Shown here piece after piece: positions 34,138 to 46,179 of a stretch of DNA of 64,000 nt. The translations under genes were made by a program, and so were the position numbers. This DNA comes from Gammaproteobacteria bacterium (lineage in GTDB: Bacteria > Pseudomonadota > Gammaproteobacteria > Nevskiales > Nevskiaceae): the NCBI GenBank assembly GCA_026398815.1, contig JAPLSA010000019.1, positions 1-64,000 on the forward strand, given 5' to 3'. Below the pieces are notes generated by a model. That model ran no database searches. It saw only the letters and a program-made list of their open reading frames with translations, and was not told the DNA's origin. Numbering within the stretch: the first letter of the stretch is position 1; every line of letters starts with the position of its first letter.

Positions 34138-35286
34138 TCAGGCTTCCGGAACGTCGGCGCGGCGGTCGCGCTTGTACGGCGAATGGGCGTCGAGCAGCGC
34201 TTCGCGCTCGCCGACGTAGTCGCGTTCGCGCTGCAGATGGTCGCTCACCGCATCAAACAGCCGGGTGTCGGCCAGCCAGTGCGCCGAACGGGTGATCTGC
34301 GGAACGAAGCCGCGCGCCAGCTTGTGTTCGCCCTGCGCGCCGGCGTCGAAGTGCCGCAGCCCCTCGCGAATGCAGTAGTCGATGCCCTGGTAGTAGCAGG
34401 TCTCGAAATGCAGGCCGTTGTAGTGCTCGGCCGCACCCCAGTGACGCCCGTAGAGCGTATCGCCACCGCGCAGCAGGATCGCGACTGCCACCATCTCCGC
34501 CCCCGTGTATGCCAGCACGAGTCTAACGGCGGTGTCGGGCTGTCGCCCGTAATCGAGGAAGAAATCCTGTGTCAGGTAGGGGTACTGGCCACGCTCGGCA
34601 TAGGTATTGGCGTACAGGCGATAGACCTGCCGCCAGCCGGACTCGTCCAGTTCATGGCCGGCGCGGTGCTCGAAGCGGATACCGGCTTCGGCGATCCGCC
34701 GTCGCTCGCGCAGGATCTTCTTGCGCTTGTCGCTGCTGAAGGTGGCGAGGAAAGCGCCGAAATCCACATAGCCGGCGTTGTACCAGTGGAACTGCACGTC
34801 ATGGCGCTCGACCATGCCGGCGGCGGCGCAGGCGGCGAAATCGCGGTCGTCGACGAACAGCGCATGGATGCCCGACAGGCCGGCGCTGCCGGCCAGTGCC
34901 GGCAGCTGCTGGGCCATCGCCTGCCGTGCGGACTCGTCGCGCGCGCCGATCCTGGGGCCGGTGCACGGCGTGAACGGAATGGCCGAGATCAGCTTCGGGT
35001 AGTACGGCCGGCCGATGCGCCGGCTGGCATCGGCCCAGGCGAAATCGAACACGAATTCGCCGTAGGAATGGGACTTCAAATACAGCGGCACCGCTGCTGC
35101 CGCCATCCCCTGCTCATCGCTCAGCACCGCGTGGCAGGGCGTCCAACCTTGGTCGGCGCCAACGCAGCGGTGCGCTTCCAGCGCCGCCAGAAAGGCGTGG
35201 CGGGTGAACGGATAGCCAGCTGGGAACAGCGCATCCCATTGTGCTGCCGGCAAGGCGGCAGCACTGTCGAGATGCCGGACGCGCAT
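34138..35286 (-). CDS. GNAT-fold N-acyltransferase of the DUF482 / peptidoglycan-biosynthesis-like family
   Basis: 382 residues. Motifs typical of this family are visible: LYLKSHSYGEFVFDFAWAD, YYPKLISAIPFTP, SSDKRKKILRERR, and YNGLHFETCYYQGIDYCI near the C-terminus, with FDAGAQGEHKLARGF. The double-GNAT fold is shared with FemX-type aminoacyl transferases, which use aminoacyl-tRNA. That makes its place in front of aat and bpt suggestive, but a role in the N-end rule is only inference. The stop is 3 nt from the aat start. Confidence 0.85.
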   Translation of the reverse strand: MRVRHLDSAAALPAAQWDALFPAGYPFTRHAFLAALEAHRCVGADQGWTPCHAVLSDEQGMAAAAVPLYLKSHSYGEFVFDFAWADASRRIGRPYYPKLISAIPFTPCTGPRIGARDESARQAMAQQLPALAGSAGLSGIHALFVDDRDFAACAAAGMVERHDVQFHWYNAGYVDFGAFLATFSSDKRKKILRERRRIAEAGIRFEHRAGHELDESGWRQVYRLYANTYAERGQYPYLTQDFFLDYGRQPDTAVRLVLAYTGAEMVAVAILLRGGDTLYGRHWGAAEHYNGLHFETCYYQGIDYCIREGLRHFDAGAQGEHKLARGFVPQITRSAHWLADTRLFDAVSDHLQRERDYVGEREALLDAHSPYKRDRRADVPEA

Positions 35287-35322
35287 GGCGCGGCGGATGA
35301 CAGCCGGGGAAGCGGGGTCTGT

Positions 35323-35655
35323 CTAGTGGAACGTCAGCGACGCCACCTCGGCCCCACGCAGCGCCCACTGCACGCAGGTGTCGTGCTCGAAGCGGGAGAT
35401 CTTTTCCTCTTCCGACGGCGGAGCCGCTTCGGCCAGCCGGCCGTCGGCATCGAACTTGATCGCCGCGCCGGCCGTCTGGATCTTCATCTCGGCAGCCGCT
35501 TCGTCGTCCCACGACACCTGCAAGTAGCGGACGCGCCGCTCGGCGAATTCCGGCAGCTTGTTCGAGCCGGCGGCGATCAGCGCCGCTTCCTCGGGCGAAA
35601 ACTCGCGAATGGCGCCGTCAGGGGCGAGCACGAAATGACGCACTTCCATCGTCAT
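35323..35655 (-). CDS. Small conserved-looking protein of unknown function
   Basis: 110 residues, acidic, without signal peptide or membrane segment. Notable features are an N-terminal MEVRHFVLAPDG, EFSPEEAALIAAG, RYLQVSWDD, and a C-terminal Cys in HDTCVQWALRG. Codon use is like its neighbours. The start at 35655 follows an AGAGG site at 8 nt; an ATG two codons later is possible. It sits 36 nt upstream of the GNAT-like gene and is divergent from ftsK. I cannot assign a family. Confidence 0.7.
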   Translation of the reverse strand: MTMEVRHFVLAPDGAIREFSPEEAALIAAGSNKLPEFAERRVRYLQVSWDDEAAAEMKIQTAGAAIKFDADGRLAEAAPPSEEEKISRFEHDTCVQWALRGAEVASLTFH

Positions 35656-35779
35656 GACCAAGCCTCTCGATAAGTGATTGAACTGTCGTAAGAGTGACGC
35701 TTCCATCCACGTTTTCAAGTGCGTCCGGGTGGTGATTCCTGCCCTCTCGTCGGTGCCCGGAAGGCGCGGAGGCGGCTGG

Positions 35780-35785
35780 TATACT
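35780..35785 (+). promoter_or_regulatory. -10 box (TATACT) of ftsK
   Basis: A perfect-looking TATACT followed by CGCGCC lies 26 nt before the GTG start of ftsK in the intergenic region with the divergent small gene. The -35 is not evident. The same box and discriminator precede serS. Confidence 0.5.
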
Positions 35786-35811
35786 CGCGCCACCCCCGAC
35801 GCCTGTTTGCC

Positions 35812-38487
35812 GTGCCCTCGATCGCTCGATTCTTTCGCTTCGGAAGCAAGAAGCAAGCCGCGCAGCCGCTGCCGCGCAAGGGCGCTGCGGGTGCACCCGC
35901 AGCCGATGCCACCTGGATCGAACGCCTGCCGAACGAAGCGGCCTTGCTCGGCAGTGTCGGCGTCTCGCTGTTCCTGCTGGTCGCACTGCTGAGCTTCAGC
36001 GCCGATGATCCCGGCTTGTCGTCGTCCGGGGTCGGCAGCAGCACGCGCAATCTGGTCGGTATGGCGGGCGCCTGGATCGCCAACGGCCTGCTGAGCAGCG
36101 TCGGCCTGGTCGCCTACCTGTCGCCATTCGCCGTGCTGTGGCTGGGATCGCGCGCCTATCGCGGCTTCGATGCTCCGCTGCATCTGCCGCTGGGTGTGCG
36201 GGTGACGGCCTGGTTCGTATCGGCGCTGAGTCTGGCCGGCCTTGCCGCGCTGTACGGCGGCGTCAGCCTGGGCTTGCCGCAAGGCGGTGGCGGGATCGCC
36301 GGCAGCCTGCTCGGCCAGGGGCTGACCAGCGTGCTCAACCCGCTCGGCGCCACGCTGCTGTTGCTGACCTTGTTCGTCGTGGCGCTGCCGCTGGCGATGA
36401 TCTTTTCCTGGCTCAGCGTGCTCGATGCAATCGGCAGCCGCACGCTGGCCCTGTTCGGGCGCTTTGGCCGTCGCGACGATGCCGACGAACTACCGCAGGC
36501 CGACCCGGACCAGTCGCTGGCCGAGCCGCCGCGCGAAGCACGCCGGCGCAAGCCGAAGGCGGAGTTGGCGCGCACCACGCCGGACCTGGATCTGCCGCTC
36601 GACCTGCCGCCGGACCGTCAGCCCTCGCTGATCGGCGCGGCATCGCCTGCGGCCGACGACGACGCCCTCGATGCCGCCGAGCGTGACGAGGCCCATGCCC
36701 GTTTCGCCGCCGACTTCGGCCATCCGTTGCCGACGGCAGCCGAGCGTGTCGACGTCGATGATGCCGACAACTCCGATGACATCGACGCGCCAGCGCCAGC
36801 CGTGCGGATCGCGCCTGCAGACGCGAGCGACCTCCCGCCATGGCTGGCGGATGCGCCGGCAGCGGCCGATGCGGCTCCGAAGCCGTCCGGCGCGGTCCCG
36901 GCCGTCGCCGACACCACGCTGGTGATGGTCAAACCGAAGAAGCCGGCCAAGCCAGACGCCGTGCCGCCGCCGGTGTTCAACGGCGAACCGCTGCCGCCGC
37001 TGTATCTGCTCGACCCGCCGAAGCCGGGCGGTCGCCGCTACACCGCTGACGAGATCGACCGGCTGTCGCGCGAGCTGGAGCGCCATCTGGCCAGCTTCGG
37101 CGTCAAGGGCACCGTGGTTGATGCCATGCCGGGCCCGGTGATCACCCGCTTCGAGCTGCAGCCGGCGTCCGGCGTCAAGGGCTCGCAGATCACCAACCTG
37201 TCGCGCGATCTGGCGCGCGTGATGTCGGTGGCCTCGGTGCGCGTCGTCGAAGTCATCGAGGGCAAGAGTGTCATCGGCCTGGAGATCCCGAACCAGAAGC
37301 GCGAGATGGTCAGCCTGTCGGAAATCCTGGCGTCGACCGCCTACACCAGCGCGCCGTCGCCACTGACCATGGGCATGGGCAAGGACATCGCCGGCAACCC
37401 GGTCTCGGTCGACATGGCCAAGATGCCGCATCTGCTGGTCGCCGGCACCACCGGCTCGGGCAAGTCGGTGGCGATCAACGCGATGATCCTGTCGATGCTG
37501 TTCAAGGCCACGGCCGACCAGCTGCGGCTGATCCTGATCGACCCGAAGATGCTCGAGCTGTCGGTCTACGAAGGTATCCCGCACCTGCTGACGCCGGTGG
37601 TCACCGACATGAAGGACGCTGCCAACGCCTTGCGCTGGTGCGTCAACGAGATGGAGCGGCGCTACCGGCTGATGTCCGCGCTCGGCGTGCGCAACCTCGC
37701 CGGCATGAACAAGAAGGTGCAGGACGGCATCGACGCCGGCGAGCCGATCACCGACCCGTTGTCGAACTTGCCCGACCTGTTTGCCGATGCCGAGCTGGAT
37801 GGTCCGGTGCTGGGCCCGGCGCTGGAGCCGATGCCGCACATCGTCATCGTCATCGACGAACTGGCCGACATGATGATGGTGGTCGGCAAGAAGGTCGAAG
37901 AACTGATCGCCCGCATCGCGCAGAAGGCGCGTGCCGCCGGCATCCACCTGATCGTGGCGACGCAGCGGCCGAGCGTCGACGTCATCACCGGCCTGATCAA
38001 GGCCAACATCCCGAGCCGTGTCGCCTTCCAGGTGGCCAGCCGCATCGACAGTCGCACGATCCTCGACGAGATGGGCGCCGAAACCCTGCTCGGCCACGGC
38101 GACATGCTGTATCGCCCGGTCGGCGCCAGCCGCATCCAGCGCCTGCACGGCGCTTTTGTCGACGACCACGAGGTGCACAAGGTCGTGGCCTACCTCAAGC
38201 AGGTCGGCGAGCCGAACTACATCCCGGACATCACCGCCGGCGAGCCGGAAGAGCGCGCCGCGCCCGAGCCTTCGGCCAGCGATGCCGAAGCAGACCCGCT
38301 GTACGACAAGGCTGTGCAGGTGGTCATGGAGACCCGCAAGGCCAGTGTGTCCTGGGTTCAGCGGCGGCTGTCGATCGGCTACAACCGGGCTGCGCGGATG
38401 GTCGAGCAGATGGAAGCGGCCGGCATCGTCGGCCCCAGCGGCCCCGGCGGCAATCGCGAAATCCTGATCCCCGGCGGCCGCGACTGA
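35812..38487 (+). CDS. ftsK: DNA translocase FtsK
   Basis: 891 residues. The N-terminus has about four membrane helices (from [16 protein letters not shown] to [10 protein letters not shown]) that anchor it at the septum. A Pro/Ala/Asp-rich linker (about 215-390) follows, then the RecA-like motor with Walker [10 protein letters not shown], Walker [14 protein letters not shown], and a C-terminal winged-helix gamma domain ([19 protein letters not shown]) that reads KOPS. It clears chromosomes from the division plane and activates XerCD. The GTG at 35812 is chosen because it follows the TATACT box and gives the expected short basic N-terminus. Confidence 0.95.
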   Translation: MPSIARFFRFGSKKQAAQPLPRKGAAGAPAADATWIERLPNEAALLGSVGVSLFLLVALLSFSADDPGLSSSGVGSSTRNLVGMAGAWIANGLLSSVGLVAYLSPFAVLWLGSRAYRGFDAPLHLPLGVRVTAWFVSALSLAGLAALYGGVSLGLPQGGGGIAGSLLGQGLTSVLNPLGATLLLLTLFVVALPLAMIFSWLSVLDAIGSRTLALFGRFGRRDDADELPQADPDQSLAEPPREARRRKPKAELARTTPDLDLPLDLPPDRQPSLIGAASPAADDDALDAAERDEAHARFAADFGHPLPTAAERVDVDDADNSDDIDAPAPAVRIAPADASDLPPWLADAPAAADAAPKPSGAVPAVADTTLVMVKPKKPAKPDAVPPPVFNGEPLPPLYLLDPPKPGGRRYTADEIDRLSRELERHLASFGVKGTVVDAMPGPVITRFELQPASGVKGSQITNLSRDLARVMSVASVRVVEVIEGKSVIGLEIPNQKREMVSLSEILASTAYTSAPSPLTMGMGKDIAGNPVSVDMAKMPHLLVAGTTGSGKSVAINAMILSMLFKATADQLRLILIDPKMLELSVYEGIPHLLTPVVTDMKDAANALRWCVNEMERRYRLMSALGVRNLAGMNKKVQDGIDAGEPITDPLSNLPDLFADAELDGPVLGPALEPMPHIVIVIDELADMMMVVGKKVEELIARIAQKARAAGIHLIVATQRPSVDVITGLIKANIPSRVAFQVASRIDSRTILDEMGAETLLGHGDMLYRPVGASRIQRLHGAFVDDHEVHKVVAYLKQVGEPNYIPDITAGEPEERAAPEPSASDAEADPLYDKAVQVVMETRKASVSWVQRRLSIGYNRAARMVEQMEAAGIVGPSGPGGNREILIPGGRD

Positions 38488-38640
38488 GGCGCTTCGGCAC
38501 TGCGGCAGCCGGGCGTTTGTCCTGCTACCGCGGCACCGACTGCTGTGTCAGATTACCGCGCGCTGCGCCTCCGGCAGGCCTGGATCGCGCCGTCATCCCG
38601 CAGACCACAGAACCGTCACAAGGCTCGAGAGGAGGCATCC

Positions 38641-39237
38641 ATGAAGTCGATTCAGATCGCTGCTGCCGTCACCCTGGTTTCCGTTTTCGCTGCTGGCTGC
38701 AAGCCGTCCCCGGCCCCGGAAGCGACTGCACCGGCCGACACTGCCGCTGCAGCACCCGCGCCGGCCGAAGCCGCTGTGCTGACGGTGATCAAGTCGGTGG
38801 CGATTGATGCCCCGGCCGACGCGGTGTGGATGAAGGTCCGCGACTTCAACAACCTGAACGGCTGGCACCCGGCCGTTGCCAAGACCGAAATCGTCGAAGG
38901 CAGCAACAACGCGGTTGGCGCCGTGCGCCTGCTGACCCTGGCCGGCGATACTCCGGCGACGATCAAGGAAAAGCTCACCGGCTTCGATGAGGCCGGCAAG
39001 ACCTATCGCTACGAAATCGTCGAGGGTGTGCTGCCGGTGACCGCCTACAACTCCACGTTCGCGGTGACCACCGACGCCAGCGGCAAGGCGATCGCCACCT
39101 GGTCGAGCACCTTCAAGCGTGCCGATACCGGCCCGACGCCGGCCGCCGGCAAGGACGACGCTGCGGCAACCACGACCATCGAAGGCGTCTACACCGCGGG
39201 TCTCGACAACCTCAAGAAAATTCTCGAGGCGAAGTAA
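38641..39237 (+). CDS. SRPBCC-fold lipoprotein
   Basis: 198 residues. A lipoprotein signal (VSVFAAGC) puts the lipidated Cys at about residue 20, followed by a Pro/Ala-rich linker and a START/SRPBCC domain with the typical start IDAPADAVWMKVRDFNNLNGWHP. This fold (polyketide cyclase/START-like) binds hydrophobic ligands, here in the periplasm or at the outer membrane; the ligand is unknown. A GAGGAGG ribosome binding site precedes the ATG. It lies alone between ftsK and lolA, with its own terminator. Confidence 0.82.
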   Translation: MKSIQIAAAVTLVSVFAAGCKPSPAPEATAPADTAAAAPAPAEAAVLTVIKSVAIDAPADAVWMKVRDFNNLNGWHPAVAKTEIVEGSNNAVGAVRLLTLAGDTPATIKEKLTGFDEAGKTYRYEIVEGVLPVTAYNSTFAVTTDASGKAIATWSSTFKRADTGPTPAAGKDDAAATTTIEGVYTAGLDNLKKILEAK

Positions 39238-39265
39238 GGCGCACGGCACCATCCCTGTGCATCTG

Positions 39266-39289
39266 AAAAGGCCCGCTCGCGGGCCTTTT
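39266..39289 (+). terminator. Intrinsic terminator after the SRPBCC lipoprotein gene
   Basis: AAAAGGCCCGC and GCGGGCCTTTT pair perfectly around a TC loop, giving a strong GC stem with flanking A and T tracts 28 nt after the stop. Confidence 0.9.
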
Positions 39290-39346
39290 CTCGTTGAAGC
39301 GCTGCGACTCCGGTGCCCGCGCTCAGCGGCGCTTCAGCATCCAAGC

Positions 39347-39352
39347 GATAAT
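39347..39352 (+). promoter_or_regulatory. -10 box (GATAAT) of lolA
   Basis: GATAAT lies 43 nt before the lolA ATG, downstream of the terminator at 39289, so lolA and rarA probably start a new transcript here. No clear -35 is seen. Confidence 0.35.
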
Positions 39353-39394
39353 TTCCGCACGTCGCGCCGCAACGGCGCCTGGGTTGCTCGGGCC

Positions 39395-40063
39395 ATGTCC
39401 AGACTGTCGAGATTGCTGCTGTCGATTCCCTTCTGCACGGCGCTGGCCGTGCACGCCGATACTGCGCAGGACACGCTGAAGCGCTTCGTCGACGGTGTTC
39501 AGACCTTCGAGGCGCGCTTCGACCAGACCCAGACCGACGAGCACGGCGCGGTCACGGCGCGCTCCAGCGGCCGTTTCCTGCTGTCGCGCCCGACGGCTGG
39601 CGCCAAGACCGATATCGGCCGGTTCCGCTGGGCCTACGAGAAGCCGTACGAACAGCTGTCGATCTGCGATGGCACCAAACTCTGGGCCTACGATCCGGAT
39701 CTCAACCAGGCCACGGTCCGCAATGCGAAAGCGGCGCTGGCCGGCACTCCGGCGGCGCTGCTGTCGCAGCGCGGCGGCCTGACCGAGGCCTTCATCGTGC
39801 AGGACGGCGGCGGCGACGGCGAAGCACGCGTCGTGCGCCTGCTGCCGAAGGCGAAGGACGGCGATTTCAAGTCGATCGAACTATCGATTGACAAGGCCGG
39901 CGCACCGCTGCGGATGCGCTTCAAGGACCCGATCGGCGGATCGTCGGAAGTGAAGTTCAGCAACGTCGCCACCAACAAGCCGATCGACGCCGCGCAGTTC
40001 CAGTTCACGCCGCCGAAGGGCACCGAGATCGTCGATGGCGATGGTGCGCCGGCGCTGCGCTGA
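39395..40063 (+). CDS. lolA: Outer-membrane lipoprotein carrier protein LolA
   Basis: 222 residues with a signal peptide (about 1-23, ALAVHA) and the LolA fold: FEARFDQTQTD, GRFRWAYEKPYEQ, ICDGTKLWAYDPDLNQ and the C-terminal FQFTPPKGTEIVDG. LolA carries lipoproteins across the periplasm from LolCDE to LolB. The start at 39395 gives a normal signal peptide. It is followed by rarA after 24 nt, the usual pairing. Confidence 0.95.
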   Translation: MSRLSRLLLSIPFCTALAVHADTAQDTLKRFVDGVQTFEARFDQTQTDEHGAVTARSSGRFLLSRPTAGAKTDIGRFRWAYEKPYEQLSICDGTKLWAYDPDLNQATVRNAKAALAGTPAALLSQRGGLTEAFIVQDGGGDGEARVVRLLPKAKDGDFKSIELSIDKAGAPLRMRFKDPIGGSSEVKFSNVATNKPIDAAQFQFTPPKGTEIVDGDGAPALR

Positions 40064-40087
40064 TCCCGGCCGGCGCCGCGAACGCCG

Positions 40088-41389
40088 GTGAATGCTTATG
40101 CGCCACTGGCCGAGCGGATGCGGCCGCGCACGCTCGACGAGGTCGTCGGCCAGGCCCATGTGCTCGGTCCCGGCTCGCCGCTGCGGGTGGCGATGGAATC
40201 CGGGCGCATTCCGTCGATCGTGTTCTGGGGGCCGCCCGGGGTCGGCAAGACCACGCTGGCGCGTCTGATCGCCAACCACTCGGAAGCGCAGTTCCTGACG
40301 CTTTCCGCAGTAATGGCCGGCGTGAAGGACATCCGCGAGGCGATGGTCAGCGCGCAGATGGAGCGCAACGCCAAACCGCCGCGACGCACCGTGCTGTTCA
40401 TCGACGAAATCCACCGCTTCAACAAGAGCCAGCAGGACGCGCTGCTGCCCTATGTCGAGGACGGCACCGTCACCTTGATCGGCGCCACCACCGAGAACCC
40501 GAGCTTCGAACTCAACGGCGCACTGCTGTCGCGGCTGCGCGTGTTCGTGCTGCGCTCACTCGATGCCGTAGCGATCGGCGACTTGCTGAAACGGGCGCTG
40601 ACCGATCCCGAGCGCGGCATGGGCGAGGCGGCTGATGCGATTCCCGACGCCTGGTTCGAACGCATCGCCGACAGCGCCGATGGCGACGCTCGCCGGGCGC
40701 TGATCCTGCTGGAGACGGCAGTCGAACTGAGCCGCGCCGCCGGCCGCCAGGACGACACGCTGCTCGATCAGCTGATCGGCCGTGGCCTGCGCCGCTTCGA
40801 CAAGCAGGGCGAAAACTTCTACGACCAGATCAGCGCGCTGCATAAATCTGTGCGCGGCAGCGATCCCGACGCGGCGCTGTACTGGTTCGCGCGGATGCTC
40901 GATGGCGGCGTCGATCCCGGCTATCTGGCGCGACGCATCCTGCGCATGAGCGTCGAAGACATCGGCCTGGCCGACCCGCGCGCACAGCGCATGTGCCTCG
41001 ATGCCTGGGACAGCTACGAGCGGCTCGGCAGTCCGGAAGGCGAACTGGCGCTGGCGCAGGCGGTGGTGTTTTTGTCGGTGGCGCCGAAGAGCAACAGCGT
41101 CTATCGCGCTTACAAGAACGTGCGCGCGGCGGTCGAGAAGCACGGCTCGCTTGAGGTGCCGATGCACATCCGCAACGCGCCGACCAAGCTGATGAAGGGC
41201 CTCGGCTACGGCGACGGCTATCGCTACGACCACGACGAGGAAGACGGCGTGGCCGCCGGCCAGCAGTTCCTGCCGGATGCGCTGCTCGGCAGCGAGTTCT
41301 ATAGCCCGAAGCCGAGAGGCCTGGAAATCAAGATCAGCGAGCGGCTGGCGCAGCTGCGGACGGTGGCGCGGGGCAAGCCGTCGCGCTGA
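40088..41389 (+). CDS. rarA: Replication-associated recombination protein RarA (MgsA)
   Basis: 433-residue AAA+ ATPase related to clamp loaders, acting at stalled replication forks. Landmarks: PLAERMRPRTLDEVVGQ, Walker A GPPGVGKTT, Walker B TVLFIDEIHRFNK, sensor 1 IGATTENPSFELN, the arginine finger region LLSRLRVFVL, and the C-terminal NAPTKLMKGLGYG. The GTG at 40088 is the only suitable start giving the canonical N-terminus. Confidence 0.95.
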   Translation: MNAYAPLAERMRPRTLDEVVGQAHVLGPGSPLRVAMESGRIPSIVFWGPPGVGKTTLARLIANHSEAQFLTLSAVMAGVKDIREAMVSAQMERNAKPPRRTVLFIDEIHRFNKSQQDALLPYVEDGTVTLIGATTENPSFELNGALLSRLRVFVLRSLDAVAIGDLLKRALTDPERGMGEAADAIPDAWFERIADSADGDARRALILLETAVELSRAAGRQDDTLLDQLIGRGLRRFDKQGENFYDQISALHKSVRGSDPDAALYWFARMLDGGVDPGYLARRILRMSVEDIGLADPRAQRMCLDAWDSYERLGSPEGELALAQAVVFLSVAPKSNSVYRAYKNVRAAVEKHGSLEVPMHIRNAPTKLMKGLGYGDGYRYDHDEEDGVAAGQQFLPDALLGSEFYSPKPRGLEIKISERLAQLRTVARGKPSR

Positions 41390-41489
41390 TCGCAGGTGCT
41401 GATCGCGGCCGGCGAGGGCAGACGGCACGCATCAGCGGCTGGCCGGCGTCATCGGGCCGGGCGCCGCGTCTGGGCTCATCATGCTCGAA

Positions 41490-41517
41490 TGTGTATGATT
41501 ACGTCGATTCATGCACA
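41490..41517 (+). promoter_or_regulatory. Inverted repeat upstream of vapB, probable autoregulatory operator
   Basis: TGTGTATGA and TCATGCACA are arms of an inverted repeat (8 of 9 pairs) with a 10-nt centre, ending 12 nt before the vapB ATG. The left arm contains TATGAT, which could be the -10 box. Toxin-antitoxin operons are normally repressed by the complex binding such palindromes. Confidence 0.5.
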
Positions 41518-41529
41518 TGAGGTTTCGCC

Positions 41530-41739
41530 ATGCGAACCAACATCGACATCGACGACGACTTGATGGCCGAAGCGATGGCTGCGACCGGCGCGCGCACCAA
41601 GAAGCAGGCTGTCGAGGACGGCTTGCGCCTGCTGGTGCGCATGCAGCGGCAGCAGGAATTGCGCAGCCTGCGTGGCAAGGTGGTTTGGGAAGGCAACCTC
41701 GAGGTCAGCCGCCTGTCGGTGCACGAGCCGTCGCGGTGA
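41530..41739 (+). CDS. vapB: VapB-type antitoxin
   Basis: 69 residues. The N-terminal RTNIDIDDDLMAEAM and TKKQAVEDGLRLLV form the DNA-binding part of a VapB (DUF2191-like) antitoxin, while the C-terminal LRGKVVWEGNL resembles the toxin-wrapping tail of that family. It neutralises the VapC product of the next gene and represses the operon. Its stop overlaps the vapC GTG start (GTGA). The pair lies between rarA and crcB, genes that are normally adjacent, indicating insertion. Confidence 0.88.
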   Translation: MRTNIDIDDDLMAEAMAATGARTKKQAVEDGLRLLVRMQRQQELRSLRGKVVWEGNLEVSRLSVHEPSR

Positions 41740-42136
41740 TCGTCGCCGACAGCTCGGTCTGGATCGACTTCCTGAACGGCATCGACGGCCCGCAGGTCGA
41801 GCTGCTCGATCGCCTGCTCGATCGCGACACCGTCGCCACCGGCGATCTGATCCTGACCGAAGTGCTGCAGGGCATTCGCGAGGATCGGGAGTTCCGCAGA
41901 GTCGCCGGCCTGATGGCGGCGCTGCCGAGCCACGAGATGGCCGGCTACGAGATCGCCCGGCGCAGCGCCGAGAATTACCGGAAGCTGCGCGCCCAGGGTT
42001 ACACCGTGCGCAAGACCATCGATCTGCTGATCGGTACCTACTGCATCGAGCATGGCCTGACCTTGCTGCATCGGGATCGCGATTTCGAGGTCATGGAGCG
42101 CGGGCTCGGCCTCAAGGTGCTGAGGGCGCACGCGGC

Positions 42137-42140
<4 letters not shown>
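41736..42140 (+). CDS. vapC: VapC-type PIN-domain toxin ribonuclease
   Basis: 134 residues of PIN fold. The acidic metal-binding residues are visible in VADSSVWIDFL, TEVLQGI, KTIDLLIGTYCIE and HRDRDFE, so all four are present and the toxin looks intact. VapC toxins cleave tRNA or rRNA when the antitoxin is degraded. The GTG start at 41736 is fixed by the 4-nt overlap with vapB. Its stop overlaps the crcB ATG (ATGA), which couples a housekeeping gene to the toxin operon. Confidence 0.9.
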
Positions 42141-44718
<2,578 letters not shown>

Positions 44719-44727
44719 GCCGGCCGC

Positions 44728-46155
44728 TCACGGCACCCAGCGGATCGGTTCCAGCGCCTTCAGCAGGAACGGCATCATCCGGTCGGCCTGATCCCAGCCC
44801 CAGCGGAACGCACGCTCGAAATCGGCATCCGACGGCAGCAGGTTGACCGGCGACAGCGTCGGCTCGAAGCGCATCAGCCAGTCGAAGTACGGCCGCTGGC
44901 TCGGCAGCTGCAGCTGGATCGCCTGGGTCACCGGCCACAGCCACAGGTGGCGGGCATCGAACTGCGGATGGAAGCAGTCGAGCGCCAGATAGAACGCGTT
45001 GCGGGTGCCGATGCGGCCGGCCCGCACGCCTTCCCAGGCGATCCGCGCCGGCACGTTGGCAGCCACGCCGCCATCGGCGAACAGCGCCACGTCGTACTGG
45101 CGGCGCAGGTCGGCCAGCACCGCGTCGCTGCTGGCATCACGGGCCTTCGGTTCGTACTGCAGCACGGCCGGAATCGCCGCCGACAGGCCGACCGCGTCGA
45201 TCACCCGCAGCTCGCGCGTTGCTTCGTCGCGGCCGAGCACGATCGCCTTGACCACCTTCGGATTGAAGAAGGTGCCGACCAGCAGCATGCGTTCGGCCAG
45301 CAGCCGCGACAGCGAGCGATGCCGCACCCGGGCGCCGACCAGCTCGCGCAGGGTCGCCGGCATGTGGTCGTAGACGCTCTTGCGGACGCCGGCGATGACC
45401 GCCTCATACGGAATCTCCAGATCCTTCAGGCGCAGCGGCGTGCCGTCCGGGTGGCGCATGTGGCGGGCCATGCCTTCGAGATGCAGGCGCATCAGGCCGG
45501 GCAGGGTATGGGTGGCGCCGACATGCGGCGGCGCGAAGATGTCGCGGGTCTTCAGGCTTTTGGCCCAGGCCAGGATCGCCTCGATATCGAGATCGCGCGA
45601 GCGGGTCAGGAAGGCGCCGATCAGCGCACCGATCGACGAGCCGACCAGATAGTCCGAGGCCTTCTGCTCGGCACGCAGCCGTGCCGCCGCGCCGATGTAG
45701 ACATAGCCGGCGCCGCCGCCGCCGCCCATGATCGTGACCAGTGCCTTGTGGCCGACCTCGGCATCCAGCTCGGCTTCGGAAAAATCGTTCTGATGCCGGC
45801 GCAGCAGCTGGCGGCGCGCGGTGACCAGCGCCGGATACAGCTCGCGCAGCGCATCAACGGCGCCGCCCAGCCGCTTCTCGGTGATCGCCTCGCGGCGCAG
45901 CGGCTTGTAGAGCAGCTTCAGCACCTGCTCGCGCAGCGGCGCGATCAGATCCTGCGCCAGTTCGACATCGGCACGCCGCGGCGCACCGTCGATGCCGCCC
46001 GGCGCGAACACCTGCAGGCGCGCGAAGCTCAGCAGATAGCGCAGCTGCTGGTACTCCCTCGGCACCAGGAACATCTGCTTGATCAGCACGGCGCGGACCA
46101 GCGTCATTTCCATGCGCTGGAGGGTCAGCAGCTGCTTGTCGGTCGGAGCGGTCAT
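44728..46155 (-). CDS. Patatin-like phospholipase / acyl hydrolase
   Basis: 475 residues. The patatin domain is recognised by the oxyanion loop GGGGGAGYVY, the nucleophile elbow GSSIG and the catalytic Asp in ADGGVAAN. About 130 residues of helical sequence precede it and a C-terminal extension ends in LEPIRWVP. No signal peptide is visible, so it is probably cytoplasmic or membrane-associated. Patatins hydrolyse phospholipid or other acyl esters; the substrate is not known. Its stop is 9 nt from the convergent rlmA, and 24 nt separate its start from the nitrilase gene upstream, so it probably shares that transcript. Confidence 0.87.
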   Translation of the reverse strand: MTAPTDKQLLTLQRMEMTLVRAVLIKQMFLVPREYQQLRYLLSFARLQVFAPGGIDGAPRRADVELAQDLIAPLREQVLKLLYKPLRREAITEKRLGGAVDALRELYPALVTARRQLLRRHQNDFSEAELDAEVGHKALVTIMGGGGGAGYVYIGAAARLRAEQKASDYLVGSSIGALIGAFLTRSRDLDIEAILAWAKSLKTRDIFAPPHVGATHTLPGLMRLHLEGMARHMRHPDGTPLRLKDLEIPYEAVIAGVRKSVYDHMPATLRELVGARVRHRSLSRLLAERMLLVGTFFNPKVVKAIVLGRDEATRELRVIDAVGLSAAIPAVLQYEPKARDASSDAVLADLRRQYDVALFADGGVAANVPARIAWEGVRAGRIGTRNAFYLALDCFHPQFDARHLWLWPVTQAIQLQLPSQRPYFDWLMRFEPTLSPVNLLPSDADFERAFRWGWDQADRMMPFLLKALEPIRWVP

Positions 46156-46179
46156 GAGGACGGAAACAGCAGGGTGAGT